DNA from: Hirsutella rhossiliensis
Taxonomy: Eukaryota; Ascomycota; Sordariomycetes; Hypocreales; Ophiocordycipitaceae
Direction: 5' to 3'
NCBI RefSeq assembly: GCF_020360975.1
Contig: NW_025408688.1
Location: 558,001 to 622,000, forward strand
DNA length: 64,000 nt
Position numbers and translations under genes: made by a program. A model generated the notes under the pieces. The model ran no database searches. It saw only the letters and a list, made by a program, of their open reading frames with translations, and was not told where the DNA came from. Numbering within the stretch: the stretch's first letter is position 1; the number at the start of each line of letters is the position of its first letter. This document shows positions 1-10,569 of the stretch, piece by piece.

Positions 1-539
1 CGCCTTTGCTATCTACTCCATGCAACGATGACACCGAAGGGTACTGCTGGACTTTCTTTCTCCGCAGACTTACCCACACTAACCTTACTGTTCGCCGACC
101 TCCAACTTCTCGCGACATAGTCATCACCCCTACTCAACTTCCAACCCCCGGCTCCCTACTTCACTCACGACCATAGAACCAGATGGTCGAGACTGTTCAA
201 GAACCTCGCCAGCTCATTCCCGCATACCCCCGCTTCTGATCTATCACCTAGGTAGCATTCTCTGACTCTTAAGTCTCCCCGACCCTAGCCGCGAGCCCTC
301 TTTCGAGCAGCAAGAAAACCTGCTTTATAGGATGCCCACCTCCACTCTGCGTAACCCCTCATTTACACTTCCACGGTGACTACATCTGCCATGTTCTCAC
401 GATGTCGGCCTCCCAGCTCAACGTCGATACCTCGTCCTCCCGCGGCAACCTCTTGACAGCCAGAAAATGCTGGCGCCGACATGTCCATGATGGCCTTTGT
501 CCAGCCCGGCTGCCCGGCTAGGTTCGCCTACCAGAATGA
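1..539. other. Left-edge stretch without an assignable gene
   Basis: Frame 3 is open from base 3 to a TAG at 171-173 and gives a Thr/Pro/Arg-rich peptide. This could be the end of a gene entering from the left, but I do not recognise it. The rest, to about 540, is C/T-rich with stops in all frames. It may hold the promoter or a decayed first exon of the gene that follows. Confidence 0.25.
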
Positions 540-1823
540 GCATCGTGTCAAAGGGCTCAACGCAGAAACCCTAGCGAGGGTCTTCCTTCCCACGCCCTCA
601 TGGCTGTCGACTCCGGGTATGCAGCAATCCGGTCAGATACTGGCAATCCATCAACCTGCATCTTCTTCAGCCTTAATATTTCCATATACAACCAACAGAT
701 AATCTCCTCGGAATGGACCGAGCAATGGTTCTTCATGGTCGGCCGTGTTCATCCCTTTGCCCTGACGTGGGAAATCGAGCGACGTGATGGCTTGGAGTCG
801 GACGATGATAACATCACAGAATACACCGTCCCCGCGCTTATAGTCCGCGATCACAGCTACCAACCGTGAGTCTATGCTCCAAATCTCTCTGTCGCCACTG
901 CCCTCCCTGACGATATCCATAGAATTGTCACTCGCACCTCAGCTCGGTGGATACTTTCCCAACGATACAACCCATTGTCTCCTTCACGGGACCTGTCATC
1001 GGCTCCGGCCGCGACCTCCTGCATGGAAACTCGGCTGCGGCCCTTGACGACACCCAGCTGAGCTGCTGCGGCTTTGTCCAGCTCTCCACCTTTATTTGTC
1101 CTGGGATTCCCGGCAAAACCCCCTTCAAGGGCTTTCACCCCTTCCAAGTTTTCGTCATCTTCCCCATTCACGCTAATCCTTGGACCTCCCTATGCAAGAA
1201 GATGACCGAGAGGCGCGACAGCCAGTTCCAGTCGAACACTCTCTTCACCTGTACGGGCAAAATCGCCGGCTTACTGGATCACCAGATCATGAAACATGCC
1301 CCGGCTTTCGACCAAGACTATATCTTCATCGTCGTCCCCGACACGTGGACTTTCCACGACAAGGCCATGTCCGACCAGGCTTCTGCAACACAACTACTGC
1401 CGACGACACCCAAGAGCGCGGTCGGCAATCCCTCGGACTATAGCGTTGCGTTGGCCAGGTTTACCTCTACGAAGAAACCCAAGGCCGCCCAAAGCCCCGC
1501 CTCCCCCACGCCGCATGCTTCTGGCCCAGTCGATCCCCTTATGCTGGCATCAAGTCGGTCATTGCCCGATCCCTACCAAACCCCAACCAAGAGACCGCGA
1601 CTTTCTCCCGAAACTTCCACCATAATCACCGACTGTGACGGTCAAGACTCCCAAATCCGATACCTCCTCCTTTCTGTCCCCGGAAGACCCCGCAGAGTCA
1701 GAGACGGACACCGAACAGGTCAATCACCAAGACACATCCGCCTCTGGCTCTATCAGACCTCCCGCGTCGATATCTTCCCGACCACTGCGCGCCCGACGTC
1801 CGCCCAAGAATATTCTCTAAACT
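540..1823 (+). pseudogene. Fungal hypothetical protein, one clear intron, decayed ends
   Basis: Exon 1 is open from 540 (first ATG 600) to 865. A canonical intron spans 866-942 (GTGAGT, branch CTGAC near 908, CACCTCAG) and joins in frame to the exon starting at 943. That exon is open to 1936, but the plausible tail (acidic stretch, then an Arg-rich end at 1635-1820) lies in another frame, so a frameshift near 1630 is likely. The middle has alternating hydrophobic strands and a segment CTGKIAGLLDH followed by DYIFIVVPDTWTF, which resembles a small beta-barrel (OB-like) fold. That fold is inference. I associate this kind of protein with repeat-rich fungal regions but cannot name its function. 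No upstream start codon with good context is certain. It lies directly upstream of Helitron H1 and could be its passenger or an independent neighbour. Confidence 0.45.
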
Positions 1824-1936
1824 TTAAAGCATCAAACGAAACAATACAACATGACAACATGTCTCATCATCCTCAAAATCAACTGCCAAAGGCTCGAATA
1901 GCACATTCTCTTCTCTTCTTGTTCTCCCTTTCATGA

Positions 1937-2571
1937 AGACGATCAAGTCAAAACTTCCCAATATACTCCTTATTCTGTTTATACCTACGACTTATACCGG
2001 TAGCACATGTAAATTTTCCGAGCCTTCCACTCGCCCAGACGTGCATTACCCACTCACATCTCTCTTCAACCCTGCCGTCTCTCCACGCCCTTTGAGTTTG
2101 CGCCTTTTAAACAAAATCTCCCTCCAGCGGCCTAGCCTGCCTCCCCGACGCTCTGTCTCGGTTTCACTCACGATAATGCTCTACGTCTCTCGCCGTGTCT
2201 CGTATCTCGACCTCACTCTTCTTCCTGTCTCCAATCTACTGTCGCCAACTCTCTCTCTCTCTTCTGTAGCCAACTCTTCTCCGGTTCTCTTGTCGCCAAA
2301 TTTCGTTCCGAAAGGCTTCTTTGCGCGAGCCGCGGCTGGCGAGCCTTCCTCTCGTATGAGGGTTTGGTCCAGACAGGGGTTAATAAGTTTCTTGGGCTCT
2401 GATTGGTCCCAAATTTGTATGCACGGCCGCAAAACGAGGAGCAACTGGACGACGGCTCTTAAAAAGTGGGACCTAGCCAGCAGCCCCTGGTTTGTTTATT
2501 ATTACAAGGCATGTGCCTCACATGGAAACTTCATTCACGCAACCCCTTTTCACGTCTTGCTTCAATAAATA
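1937..2571 (+). promoter_or_regulatory. Pyrimidine-rich leader upstream of Helitron H1 gene
   Basis: About 630 bases without a convincing gene. From about 2040 to 2290 the plus strand is strongly C/T-rich, as is common in fungal promoters and leaders. The Helitron coding frame begins at ATG 2572 just after an AT-rich CAATAAATA. An open frame at 1933-2568 looks accidental. The Helitron 5' end (expected to begin with TC) should lie in or before this stretch but cannot be fixed by eye. Confidence 0.3.
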
Positions 2572-3346
2572 ATGAGCCCTAGGTCTACTTATTCAGGAGT
2601 TCGAGATGATTTGGTTTCTATTGTCTGTGCCCGCTGTGGCGAGAAGAAACCGGCGGGTGACTTCATAAGCAAACGGAAATTTGCTGGTACCACCAAGACG
2701 TGCTTTGAATGTCGTAACCAGTGCAATTCTCATGTCAGCTCTGTTCCCTCCCCCCTCCGCAAGACATCCGACACTGACTAAATGAAGCGTTCCAGATCCA
2801 GGGACGCGATTCTGACGTTGAGAAACTTCGCCGTCGGTCCTTCCTCAACTGAGACTCCCGCTCCCAAGAGAACTGAACGAGATGCTGCTCTATCGCCTCC
2901 TAATGACAGACTCGGAACCCAGCCTACATCGCCAGAGAGGCTACGGCAACACCATATAGCGAGGGCGTTATTCGAGTCGTCGATTAGCCAGCCGCGTGTA
3001 GTGCTGGGGACGCCATTTCCGCCAACCCAACAAAGTTCAGGGCTCTCCCGGGCTCTGGCTCCCTCACCTCCTGTGCAGCGAACGAGCCATCCAACCGTCT
3101 CACACTCTGATCCATCTCCTGTCCCAAGCAGCACAGTTAGTATAGATTACAGTTGCTTGGCTGCTAGATTACACAGAGGCGGGAAGGACTCGCAAGACGA
3201 TTTGGCCAGGGCCGGGGCGAGGGCCAAGCGGGCCGCTATCCAGCGCGACCATCGATCACGACGTCGTGCAGGGGAGACTGTGTCACTGACCCCTCCCATA
3301 TCTCAACTCGTCGACTCTTCAGGTTCGGGTGTCCTGGATAAGATAT
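2572..3346 (+). pseudogene. Helitron H1 Rep-helicase, N-terminal block
   Basis: This is the first coding block of the H1 transposase. Residues 20-49 hold CARC and, 22 residues further, CFEC, a probable zinc-binding pair. A TAA at 2779-2781 breaks the frame, but a 75-bp intron at 2721-2795 (GTGCAA, branch CTGAC at 2774, TTCCAG) would remove it and keep the frame. The 5' site is weak, so a nonsense mutation is the alternative. The remainder is Ser/Pro/Arg-rich and low complexity, as is usual for the linker of fungal Helitron proteins. The block ends at 3346, where the gypsy LTR begins. The frame continues at 9458 without change. Confidence 0.75.
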
Positions 3347-3540
3347 TGTGACGGCCTAGCACCGTCACACCCCCTTTGCATACATGACCCACATGTTGCT
3401 GAGCCAGCGGCCCACACGTACGGAAGGCATATTTAGGGAGAGGACACCCAGTTGTATTGTTCTGTTCTCCTTTCTCTTCTTCAGAGCAGAATCTTCGTAA
3501 TAGAGTCCACAGCCTTCTGGCTCAGTCCGTGACCGTCACA
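3347..3540 (+). repeat. 5' LTR of gypsy element 1
   Basis: It starts TGTGACGG and ends CCGTCACA. A TATA-like CATATTTAGG near 3428 and a CT-rich TTCTCTTCTTC downstream suggest the transcription start region. It differs from the 3' LTR by one transition (AGCCAGCGG versus AGCCAACGG) and a 2-bp difference in the early C run. Confidence 0.93.
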
Positions 3541-3604
3541 CTATTCTGCTCTCTACCACGCCATCGCTGCCGAGCGATTCATAAGAACGCCACGACTTTA
3601 CCCC

Positions 3605-5167
3605 ATGCCAAGACTGCGCTCGGCCGGCCCACTTGAACAGGACACGGCCCTCCATAGATCGCAGCTCCCACGACCCGTCTTACCAAGCATCGAAGATCAA
3701 GACCAAGACCAAGACCAAGACCAAGACCAAGACCAAGACCAAGACCAAGACCAAGATCAAGATCAATACCAAGACCAAGACCAAGACCAAGACCAAGACC
3801 AAGATCAAGACCGAGATCAAGACCAAAGAAACAGTTCAGGGACCATCGAATCGCACATAACCATCCAGGAAGGACAGGGACCTAAAATGGCTGACAGAAC
3901 CAATCAGGAGGGCAGCAGCGGCTTGTTCACCGAATTGTCTCCCGAGCAGAGACAGCAATTAACCGACCACATCAGCCGAGAAGTGGCCCGTTTGGTCGCC
4001 CAAGTACGAGTGACCGAGCCAAGAGACAGCCAATATGGTGAAGATGAAGTCAGCACACCAGGCCAACGGGAAGGAACAGCCTTTGACGACCGCGAAGAAT
4101 TCCGGCCGTCAGGATATGCGGCCCTTTTAGCCTTCCGGAGATATGAGTCGATGGATGGCACCAACCCAAACTATAGAGAGGGACGGAAACGTCGGGAGAG
4201 AAACCCACCATGTTCTCCGGCGAAGGACTCCTCGTTTGAAAGCTGGATTAAGCAAGTAGAGGGCAAGTTCGAGGAGGACAACGATACTTTCGCCTCTGAG
4301 AAGACGCGGATCAACTTCGTGATTACGCGTCTCGAGGGCACCGCGTATAAGACCGTAGAAGGACGCCACCACTCGCTGACTCGGCCTTTCACAACATTGG
4401 CCGAACTAATCCAGGTCCTCCAGACAGCGCACACAAACCCAAACAAAGGCGCCGACGCCCGCGCCCAGCTGCGTGTCTGCAAATACGATTGGAAGAAGGA
4501 CTTCAATATTTTCTTGGGGGAATTCAACTCCATGTACGAGGCGGCGGGGTACCAACCTTCAATGCAGAAACAGACCCTGTGGGACTCTCTTCCTGCTCCG
4601 GTCAACCAAGCGGTGGTCGAGAGGGTCTACGATACGAAAGTGCGCTACGAGGACTTCTGTGAGTCAGCACAGCACCAGGTGTTCGTGGCCCGCCACAACT
4701 TTTCCGAAGCGCAAAAGCGCAACCACTCTAGTAGTAGTGGTGCCCGAGGGGTTCGGAACAATGGCGGCAACCGTAACAATGCCCGTGGTCGCCACCGGGA
4801 ACAAACTGGCAACGAAGGGGCTAGCCGGGAAGCTGGAGGGAACCGTATCTCCGAGGAAGAGAGGAACGTCGCCGCATCAATAACCTGTGCTACCGGTGCG
4901 GAGAATCTGGGCATATCGCCCCATTCTGTCGCACCCGCAACAACAACACCCGGAAAGGCAACCACGAAGACCGTGGAGAGCAGGCGGCCCCAGTCAGCGC
5001 AGCGACAACCAACACCGCCACGGGCAAGGGCAAGGTTTGCGACCCAGACTCGAGCAGTTCGGAGTCGGAAAACGAGTAGGCCAGGACAAAGTCTCGTTCC
5101 TGGCCGACTTGGTGTCTGTGATTGGAGCGGCGGATTTGGACAGACTCATAGGGGGGCAAACAGCTGA
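3605..5167 (+). pseudogene. Gypsy 1 Gag, with Asp-Gln repeat
   Basis: This is the structural Gag polyprotein. The frame opens at ATG 3605 and is 520 codons long. Residues about 30-75 are an almost pure Asp-Gln run coded by a CAAGAC-type hexanucleotide. The retrotransposon capsid (Retrotrans_gag) segment covers roughly residues 210-380 (SFESWIKQVEGKF to the AARH-like region). A CCHC zinc knuckle, CYRCGESGHIAPFC, is encoded at 4888-4929 but in a different frame, so a frameshift lies near 4870. The last 80 residues of this frame are therefore out of register and the element cannot make an intact Gag. Confidence 0.8.
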
Positions 5168-5187
5168 CAATCTCATCTCGCCTTAAA

Positions 5188-5412
5188 TTGAACAACATGT
5201 CTATTCTCATTCGTGCCCTTGCAGACACCGGAGCGAGTATGTATCTCGCCATTAACCATAGGTTAGCGAGAAGAGCGGCCTCACAACTTGGGGCCCAGAG
5301 GAAGAGGCTTGATCAGCCAATTCACCTAAAGGATTACGCGGGAGTCAAGCACAAACACCCGATCAAGGAGGTTTTTTTTTTATGGACTTCGAGATTGATG
5401 GACGACTCCTAA
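5188..5412 (+). pseudogene. Gypsy 1 aspartic protease fragment
   Basis: The frame holds ALADTGASMYLAI, the catalytic D-T-G-A-S motif of retropepsins, which cleave the Gag-Pol polyprotein. The continuation (DFEIDGRLLKNLPFLVV and DYDIIIGRKWF) is read in the next frame from 5382. A frameshift therefore sits at or near the nine-T run just before 5382. Confidence 0.75.
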
Positions 5413-6237
5413 AGAACTTACCATTCTTGGTCGTCCGGATGGACTACGACATCATCATTGGCAGGAAATGGTTTGAACAACACAGGGTCGCCGTTGCGCC
5501 TGGACTCAGGAAACTTCTCTGGTCATCAGGACGGGAAGGCGCGACGAGATTATCGGGCCGAAGACGAGACAGTCTGGGAAGCCGTCCTGGCGAAACCCGA
5601 CGATTCCAACCACGCGAGTCGACGCCGATAATCCGCAGCAAATCCGCGCTGTTTCCGGTACGGAGCCTATCCAAGGAAGGGGGAAAACGGACGACCAAGA
5701 GGACGTCATCCGTGACTGTGGTCGCCTTGCTACCGACCAGCGTCTGGCCGGCCAGGAGAGCAATGCCGGCGGGCCGCCAACGTGTTCGGCACAAGCGCAA
5801 GCCCCAAGAATTCATGAACTAGCGTCTCCGGGAGCAAAGGGGACCCAAGTCGACCAGAGTCAATTGCCACAGGATGGACCACCCCACGACCACGACTCTG
5901 CAGGCCGACGGGGTGGTTGCCAGCTTTCTAAACCCGCAACAGGACCGGGAACTTCAGGGCTGCTGACAGCCCGCCTTAAGGGAATTCAGAGTGCATCGCG
6001 CCTCGGAGAATTGGCTCGAAGAAGTGTTACGGTGGCTCACGTGAACCCGCAAACGCCAGAGATGCCTAAGGTACCACCGAAGGACACCCGCCCAGTTATC
6101 CCACTTCCACGGGGTGAGGATGACGAGACGGTCCGCCTGATCAAAGAGAAACTCCCGACCCCGCTGGGCCATCTGGCTGGATTTTTCTCGAAGAAGGAGT
6201 CTAACCAGTTGCCTCCTCTCCGCGGCCCAGGAGGGAC
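5413..6237 (+). pseudogene. Gypsy 1 protease-RT linker, frameshifted
   Basis: The frame open at 5382-5822 carries the end of the protease domain (IIIGRKWFEQH) and then poorly conserved Arg/Ser-rich sequence. From about 5864 another frame carries Pro-rich linker ending ...LPTPLGHLAGFFSKKESNQLPPLRG, the usual lead-in to reverse transcriptase. No separate gene is seen. Confidence 0.5.
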
Positions 6238-7098
6238 ATGAAGATCTACCTGACCAAGCCATTGCCAGAGCGTTCGAGAGGTGTCTACCGCAACCCACAT
6301 CATCTAGACGAACTACTCCGAAAGACGATTCAAGATTACCTGGACAAGGGTTTCATCGAGAGCTGCTGGCCTGGATTTGCCTCACCAGCCTTCTTTGTGC
6401 CCAAGGGTGACATGGGCATGGATTGAGATTCGTGATCGACTACCGGGACCTCAACGACGCCAGTGCAAAGATGAAGTACCCCATGCCTCTGTTAGAAGAT
6501 ACCCTGGTAAAACTAGCAAGCGCCAAGTTTTTACAAAAATCGACATCCGTCAAGCCTTCCATAGGTTGCGAATGGCCCTCGAAAGTATGGATCTGACGGC
6601 ATTTCGGTGCCGGCTGGGAACTTTCCGTTGAAGGTGATGCCCTTTGGGCTGACGAACGGCCCAGCAATCTTTCAATGCTTTATCAACGACTGCCTGAGGG
6701 ATATCCTGGACATCTACTGCAGTTCGTACGCCGACGACATCCTGATCTATTCAGAGTCGGCCGAGGAAAACGTGCGCCAGACCGAGGAAGTCATTCGACG
6801 ACTGGCAGCGGCAGGCCTACAGGGCGACATCAAGAAGAGCTCCTTTTGCGTCACCGAGGTGGATTACCTCGGGCTGGTGATTAAGGCGGGGGAAGGTATC
6901 GCCCTTGACCCTAAGAAGAAACAGGCCATCCTTGAGTGGAGGCTGTCGGACCTAAAATCTACGAAAGCCATCCGATCTTTCCTCGGATTGGTTAACTTTG
7001 TCCGACGCTTCTCGAAAGTAAGCGAGCTGGCGCACCCGCTCAACGAGCTCCTAAAAGGGCAATCTTCAAGATCGGCAAGCAAGAGGAAGCGGCTTTGA
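6238..7098 (+). pseudogene. Gypsy 1 reverse transcriptase
   Basis: This is RNA-dependent DNA polymerase, read in at least three frames. The fingers (DKGFIESCWPGFASPAFFVPKGD) run to a break at 6426. FVIDYRDLND and the catalytic TKIDIRQAFHRLRMA follow, up to a break near 6600. The palm KVMPFGLTNGPAIFQ and SYADDILIY (the YADD catalytic box) lie at 6607-6760. The thumb ends with RSFLGLVNFVRRF. All key residues are visible, but at least two frameshifts prevent a single product. Confidence 0.88.
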
Positions 7099-7131
7099 AG
7101 CACTCAAGGAAGCCCTGGTCCGAGCTCCGGA

Positions 7132-7656
7132 ATGGGCTTCTGGAAGATAGGCGCCCTGACTCGGATAGAGACTGATGCGTCAAAGCATTCGGTAGGCGCC
7201 ACCGCTTTACAACAACAGAACGACAACTCATGGAAGCCGGTGGCCTACTTCTCCAAGACCTTGTCGTCAACAGAGACGGTATGGCCTATCCAAGACCGAG
7301 AATTCTCGCCATCATCCGCGCCCTAGAAGAGTGGAGGCCAGAGCTGGTTGGGGCCCTTTGAAGTAGTAACGGACCATGAAGCTCTCAAGTACTTTGCGAC
7401 AAAGCGGGTTTTATCATCTCGACAAGCCTGTTGGGCACAGATTCTGTCGGAATTTGACTACAAGATGACATACCGACCCGGGAAGGAGAACATAATTGCA
7501 GATGCCCTGTCCCGGAAAAGCGAGAACTTCGAGACCGTCAGAGCCAGAGACCTGGATTCCCGCACCATGGAACTGGTCCCGAACGATCGGGTACCCGCAG
7601 AAGTTCTCGAGGAGACACATGTCGAAGCTGCTCCCAGACATCGCGGCAAATTCTGA
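7132..7656 (+). pseudogene. Gypsy 1 RNase H region
   Basis: The gypsy-type RNase H domain degrades the RNA strand of the hybrid. IETDASKHSVGATALQQ carries the first catalytic Asp at 7160-7210. YFSKTLSSTE and VVTDHEALKYF follow, with a frame change between 7310 and 7350. The domain ends in YRPGKENIIADALSRK, the classic linker to integrase. Confidence 0.82.
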
Positions 7657-8740
7657 GGACCGCGGCCCAGCAGTACCTGGGGAGGCACCAGCCGGAGTGT
7701 TCCTTGTGGAGCTGATTGTCCGGGAAAATGAGAAACAGATTCCCAAGGAGGACCGGCGGAAGGGAGATCGTATCTGGGTGCCGGAGTACTCGTCAGAAGG
7801 GCTCGCACTGCGAACTGCCTTAATCCGGAAGTCCACGAACCCAAATCAAGGGGTCATCCGGAAGAACAAGATGAAGGCGATGCTGCGGCCGTTCTATTAC
7901 TGGCCACGTATGGATGAGGATCTCGCGCGCTACGCACGCAATTGCCAGGCATGCCGTAGGAACAAGGTGTGGAAAGATAAGTCACCTGGATTGCTCCATT
8001 CGTTGCCCGTCCCAGAGGAACCTTGGCATACCGTGCTGGTGGACGGAAAGGACATGCCGAATGATCGAAATGGATTCGACTACGTTTGGACGTTCATCTG
8101 CAAGCTGAGCAAGCTGATTCTCACGATTCCGGGGAAAAAGACAGACACCGCCGAAAGACTGGCCAAGCGATATTACCGCCGCGTGTTTGGTCACCTCGGT
8201 CTACCGAAGATTTGGCTCTCGGACAACGGACCACAGTTCATTTCGAAATTCATGGCCAAGGTCAACGAGATGACGGGAACAGAGCACAAATTCGGCAGTG
8301 CCTACCATGCGCAGACTCAAGGAGGCGTGGAGATTACCAACCAGTATCTTGACCAACGCTTGACGTTTTACGTGTCGTATTTTCAAGACGATTGGAGTGA
8401 GCATCTGGCGGCGTTAGACTTCGCGCATAACTCCACGCCGCACGACTCAACAGGCATGACTCCGATCGAGGCCTCCCAAGGGCGAGCACCCCACGCGGCT
8501 TTCGTTCATATAGCGACCGACAAGCAGGTCGGGGATTGGACCGACGCCCAAAAGGCAGCCAAGGACTTTGTGAATCGAGCCAAGAAAGTTTGTTCGCTGG
8601 CAAAAAGGAACGTGGAAGCGGCTCAAAGGCGCCAGGAACGATCAGCCAATTTGAAGAGAAGAGTGCCCGATTTTGATGTCGGTGACTGGGTGTTTGTTTC
8701 GAAAAGGGCTGATCAACTGACAGGCCAACAACGCGGCTAG
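7496..8740 (+). pseudogene. Gypsy 1 integrase
   Basis: A 414-codon frame. The N-terminal zinc-binding region keeps CQAC, but I see no matching His-His pair. The catalytic core follows: LVDGKDMPND for the first Asp, WLSDNGPQF for the second, and GGVEITNQ for the Glu, giving a D-D-35-E arrangement. A terminal stop at 8738 is followed at once, in another frame, by GPFRIVAKRGHSFELDLP, the C-terminal DNA-binding barrel, so a frameshift lies near 8735. It overlaps the end of the RNase H frame. Confidence 0.85.
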
Positions 8741-8743
8741 ATT

Positions 8744-9200
8744 CTAAGAACGCGGGTCCGTTCAGAATCGTGGCAAAAAGGGGTCACTCATTCGAGCTGG
8801 ACCTACCCAAAGGCATGAGGGTGGCAAAGGTGCTGCATGCCGACCGGTTGAGAAGGGCTGCGCGAGACCCGCTGCCGGGACAGCAGGTGGAAGCTCCGCC
8901 GGCCGAGATGATTAACGGCGAGCCAGAGTACGAGGTGGCGAAAATATTGTCGTCAAGGATCTCAAGGGAAATTACAGTACCGAGCCGAGTGGGCAGGACA
9001 GGACCCTGACGAGCTATACTACGACGCTGAAGGGTTCAAGAATGGTGCCGCAGCTCTCAGGCGGTTCCACGACGAATATCCCGAGGCACCTGGACCGCCT
9101 GTACGATTGGCAGAATGGCTGCCAGCCGCTGCGGAAGACAGGTGGGCAGAGAGTCACAACGATGACAACAAGGCTGTCGGCCGGGCATGAGCGACGGCGA
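8744..9200 (+). pseudogene. Gypsy 1 integrase tail with chromodomain-like end
   Basis: The barrel and HADRLRRA segment lead to EPEYEVAKILSSR. After a frame change near 8965 come a Trp-containing strand and DPDELYYDAEGFKN, which matches the fold order of a chromodomain used by chromoviruses to direct integration. It ends RRFHDEYPEAPGPPVRL, also usual in fungal chromoviruses. One frameshift divides it. Confidence 0.65.
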
Positions 9201-9260
9201 CTGCGACGACACTCGTGAGGAGCCATCTCCACCGTTGGTGTTCGACGGCTTTAGGGGTAG

Positions 9261-9452
9261 TGTGACGGCCTAGCACCGTCACACCCTTTGCATACATGAC
9301 CCACATGTTGCTGAGCCAACGGCCCACACGTACGGAAGGCATATTTAGGGAGAGGACACCCAGTTGTATTGTTCTGTTCTCCTTTCTCTTCTTCAGAGCA
9401 GAATCTTCGTAATAGAGTCCACAGCCTTCTGGCTCAGTCCGTGACCGTCACA
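9261..9452 (+). repeat. 3' LTR of gypsy element 1
   Basis: 192 bp, the same termini as the 5' LTR and nearly identical to it. It is preceded by the polypurine tract AGGGGTAG and followed directly by the GATAT target repeat and the resumed Helitron frame. Confidence 0.93.
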
Positions 9453-9457
9453 GATAT

Positions 9458-10513
9458 CCTTGTGTTTTCGTTGCAGCGGTTTTTTCGGGCTAACAGGGAA
9501 AGTAGATGCGAGTCGACATCGACCGCAGCCGAGCGGGCTTCTAGATGGGGATCAGGTAGCCAAGGAAGGGGGCGATAGAGACCAGTTTTCCGATCCCGAT
9601 ATGGACGCCGAGGACTATTTCAACCTGCTGCTTTCCCCCGTTCGACCGCGTCACTACCGTGAACAATTAGGGGCGGGTTGTGACTCCGATGCCGAGAACG
9701 AAGGCGAGAACAGCGACAACGATTCCGTGTATGAAAGCCCTGTTCGTAGTCGCTTGCAGCAGCCGTCTGCGCAGCCAAGACGCGGCCGCCGTGGTCCTGC
9801 CCCTGGCACGGGAGGGCGGCCGAGACAACCGGGAAGGCGAATCCAGAGACAACCTCGACGGCAAGCTCGACCGTCGCGGCCGCCACGGCGTGTACGAAGT
9901 CCAGTGATTATTCCACCAGAAGAATCGGCGGTCTTCCATACACAAGGTCCGGTGTGGAATGGCGATCTCGATGCTTGCGCCTTGACGGACCGTGATAAGG
10001 CCACTCTGCGCGAATTCTGGACCAAGCTCGACAATGATCAGATGGAATACTGCAGCCGATGCCATGAGTGTTGGTTTCAGATGGAAATAGATCATGACGG
10101 CATTTGCTCGCGTTGCTATCGAAAGGATGACAAGCGTGGCCCCGACGAGCCCTTCTTTTTCTCTGCGGAAAATCAACTTGACTTTGGCCCCGTACCGACC
10201 AGATTGCCTGAGCTCACGCCTACCGAGGAGTCATTGATTGCTCGCGTTCACGTCCATGTGAACATCATGCTGGTGAGAGGGCAGCAGTACAAGTATCGTG
10301 GGCATGTCGTTCACTTTCTTCGCGAGGTTGGCTTGGTGTATAACCAGCTCCCGCTTCTGCCACGGGAGCTGAACACGGTGTTGCTGCGTCCTGCCAACAC
10401 GTCGTCACACGCCAATCTCAGCCGGCAATTTACCCGCCAGTTCCGTGTGCGCCGCCAGGCGGTTACGATATGGCTTGACTACCTCCGCCATCATCATCCT
10501 GGCTATCGATCCA
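9458..10513 (+). pseudogene. Helitron H1 Rep-helicase, second block (DUF6570-like)
   Basis: The block continues the frame of 2572-3346 after the gypsy insert. An acidic, then Arg-rich linker spans 9590-9910. A Cys cluster CSRCHECWFQM...CSRC lies at about 10051-10120. The segment FGPVPTRLPELTPTEESLIARV...YRGHVVHFLREV at 10180-10390 matches the DUF6570-type domain that precedes Rep in fungal Helitrons. The frame is interrupted by the hAT element between the codons for RS and IAIDD. The apparent stop at 10567 belongs to the hAT sequence. Confidence 0.85.
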
Positions 10514-10569
10514 TAGGGCTGATATTTGAAGATTTTGAAGTCGAATCGGCCTCGGGACCCTTGAATTGA

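Larger units (their letters stand above)
3347..9452 (+). mobile_element. Ty3/gypsy LTR retrotransposon (chromovirus-like), complete
   Basis: LTRs of 194 bp (3347-3540) and 192 bp (9261-9452) begin TGTGACGG and end CCGTCACA, a perfect 8-bp terminal inversion. The 5-bp target duplication GATAT is at 3342-3346 and 9453-9457. A purine tract AGGGGTAG abuts the 3' LTR. The order is gag, protease, reverse transcriptase, RNase H, integrase, chromodomain-like tail, so this is Ty3/gypsy (Metaviridae type) and not copia. The internal region has several frameshifts. It is inserted in the sense direction inside the H1 reading frame. Confidence 0.93.

Noticed and set aside
1933..2568. A 211-codon plus-strand frame with a hydrophobic start
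   Set aside because: The sequence is a C/T-rich leader. The translation is Ser/Leu/Pro-rich with no domain, and it ends right before the Helitron ATG.
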